Notes under the pieces: generated by a model
What the model was told of the DNA's origin: nothing
Databases searched by the model: none
What the model saw: the letters and a program-made list of their open reading frames with translations, nothing else
Program-made: the position numbers and the translations under genes
Shown here: positions 5,550 to 6,193 of the stretch, in pieces
Numbering within the stretch: position 1 is the stretch's first letter
How the letters are laid out: every line of letters starts with the position of its first letter
Source: an uncultured Gemmatimonadota bacterium
Lineage (GTDB): Bacteria > Gemmatimonadota > Gemmatimonadetes > Gemmatimonadales > Gemmatimonadaceae
Reading direction: 5' to 3'
Assembly: GCA_946479015.1 (NCBI GenBank)
Contig: CAMLEQ010000236.1
Location: forward strand, 1 to 6,193
Length of the DNA: 6,193 bases

Positions 5550-6176
5550 ATGTCGGGGGAGGGAACGTTCGGGCGCGGGATCGCGCGCGTGCTCGCGCTG
5601 CCGGCCGTGGAGCGGATCGAGCGCGCGCTCGCGACACGCCCACCCGCCGTGATCGCGCTGGAGGAGGAGGCACGCCGCGCGGCGGTGGCGCTCATCCTCC
5701 GCCCGGGGGAGGGGGACGCGCTGGAGCTCCTCATGATCAAGCGCGCGGCGTACGAGGGCGACCCGTGGAGCGGGCACGTCGCGCTCCCCGGCGGGCGGCA
5801 GGAGCCTGACGAGTCGGTGGAGGACACCGCCATCCGCGAGACGCGCGAGGAGACGGCGATCGACCTGGCGCGCGAGGCGCGCCTGCTCGGCCGGCTCGAC
5901 GACCTCGAGCCGCGCTCGGTGCGGCTCCCCCGCCTCGTGATCGCGCCGTTCGTGTTCGCCTACGCCGGCGACCCGATGGTGACGCCGAGCCCCGAGGTGG
6001 CGGAAGCGTTCTGGGTCCCCGTCACCGCCCTCCGCGACCCGGCGGCCTCACGTGAGATCGTGCTCGAGCTCACCGGCGGCCCGCGGCGGGTGCCGAGCTT
6101 CCAGCACGGGGGGTACACGATCTGGGGGCTGACGGAGAGGATACTGCGGCAGTTTTTGGAGATTTGGAGGGAGTAG
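5550..6176 (+). CDS. NUDIX hydrolase, CoA pyrophosphatase (NudL)-like
   Basis: NUDIX enzymes hydrolyse nucleoside diphosphates linked to another group; relatives of this type cleave CoA and its derivatives to phosphopantetheine and 3',5'-ADP. The protein is 208 aa. The beta strand AAVALIL (44-50) is followed by HVALPGG (76-82) and a NUDIX box at 82-104 with Gly82, Glu88, Arg96, Glu97, Glu100 and Glu101. Two box positions deviate: Thr98 in place of a hydrophobic residue and Ala103 in place of the usual Gly. The metal-binding glutamates are intact. The C-terminal YTIWGLTERIL (189-199) is typical of CoA pyrophosphatases, but the stretch before PGG does not clearly match the UPF0035 signature, so the substrate is uncertain. 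The gene begins nine bases after the rhodanese stop, with GGAGGAG in that gene's last codons as a somewhat distant ribosome binding site. Confidence 0.9.
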   Translation: MSGEGTFGRGIARVLALPAVERIERALATRPPAVIALEEEARRAAVALILRPGEGDALELLMIKRAAYEGDPWSGHVALPGGRQEPDESVEDTAIRETREETAIDLAREARLLGRLDDLEPRSVRLPRLVIAPFVFAYAGDPMVTPSPEVAEAFWVPVTALRDPAASREIVLELTGGPRRVPSFQHGGYTIWGLTERILRQFLEIWRE

Positions 6177-6193
6177 GACATAGTCGCTAGACC

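Noticed and set aside
1667..6060. CTCACGTGAGA at 1667-1677 and again near 6048-6058 as a shared operator
   Set aside because: The second copy is inside the NUDIX coding sequence, and one repeat of this length is not surprising in 6 kb of GC-rich DNA.
1..6193. CRISPR array, insertion sequence, tRNA or prophage genes
   Set aside because: No regularly spaced direct repeats, transposase motifs, tRNA folds or phage proteins were seen in the window.

Overview
This is a GC-rich window (estimated by eye at around 70% G+C) with densely packed genes on both strands. The coding style points to a bacterium with strong G/C third-position bias. The small secreted lipoprotein, the domain mix and a likely leaderless start fit Gemmatimonadota, but this is inferred from style and no marker gene proves it. 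The sequence may come from a metagenome, since two reading frames look damaged in ways that can be either biology or assembly error.

Left part (1 to about 1765). The minus strand carries the N-terminal two thirds or so of a large Eco57I-type N6-adenine DNA methyltransferase / restriction-modification protein, which runs off the left edge. Its frame is open across the whole left 1.4 kb, although the extreme 5' end seems to need a one-base frame correction near 1414. Upstream of it, 1494-1753 is packed with consecutive inverted repeats. These include a strong terminator-like hairpin just upstream of the methyltransferase start, a second perfect 10-bp hairpin, a CACGTG-centred palindrome, and a folded leader ending at the ribosome binding site of the next gene.

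Middle part (1766-4065). A plus-strand lipoprotein gene converges on a minus-strand membrane glycosyltransferase (GT2, HpnB/CrtQ-like). A perfect 12-bp hairpin sits on the glycosyltransferase stop codon. The lipoprotein frame has no stop where one is expected and stays open far into the antisense of the glycosyltransferase. Upstream of the glycosyltransferase, also on the minus strand, is a small gene for a lysine-free, Ser/Gly/Arg-rich, probably disordered protein. The two are separated by a hairpin and a candidate leaderless promoter, so they are probably separate transcripts.

Right part (4066-6193). The 168-bp divergent region holds a perfect 22-bp palindrome and a -35/-10 promoter. It drives a plus-strand cluster of three genes: an S66 LD-carboxypeptidase (peptidoglycan recycling), a single-domain rhodanese overlapping it by ATGA, and a NUDIX hydrolase of the CoA-pyrophosphatase type 9 bases further on. 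They look co-transcribed and housekeeping or maintenance in character; no shared pathway is evident beyond that.

No clear novel defence or mobile system is visible. The best candidates for a second look are the hairpin array next to the restriction-modification gene, the disordered Arg-rich protein, and the stop-less lipoprotein frame.
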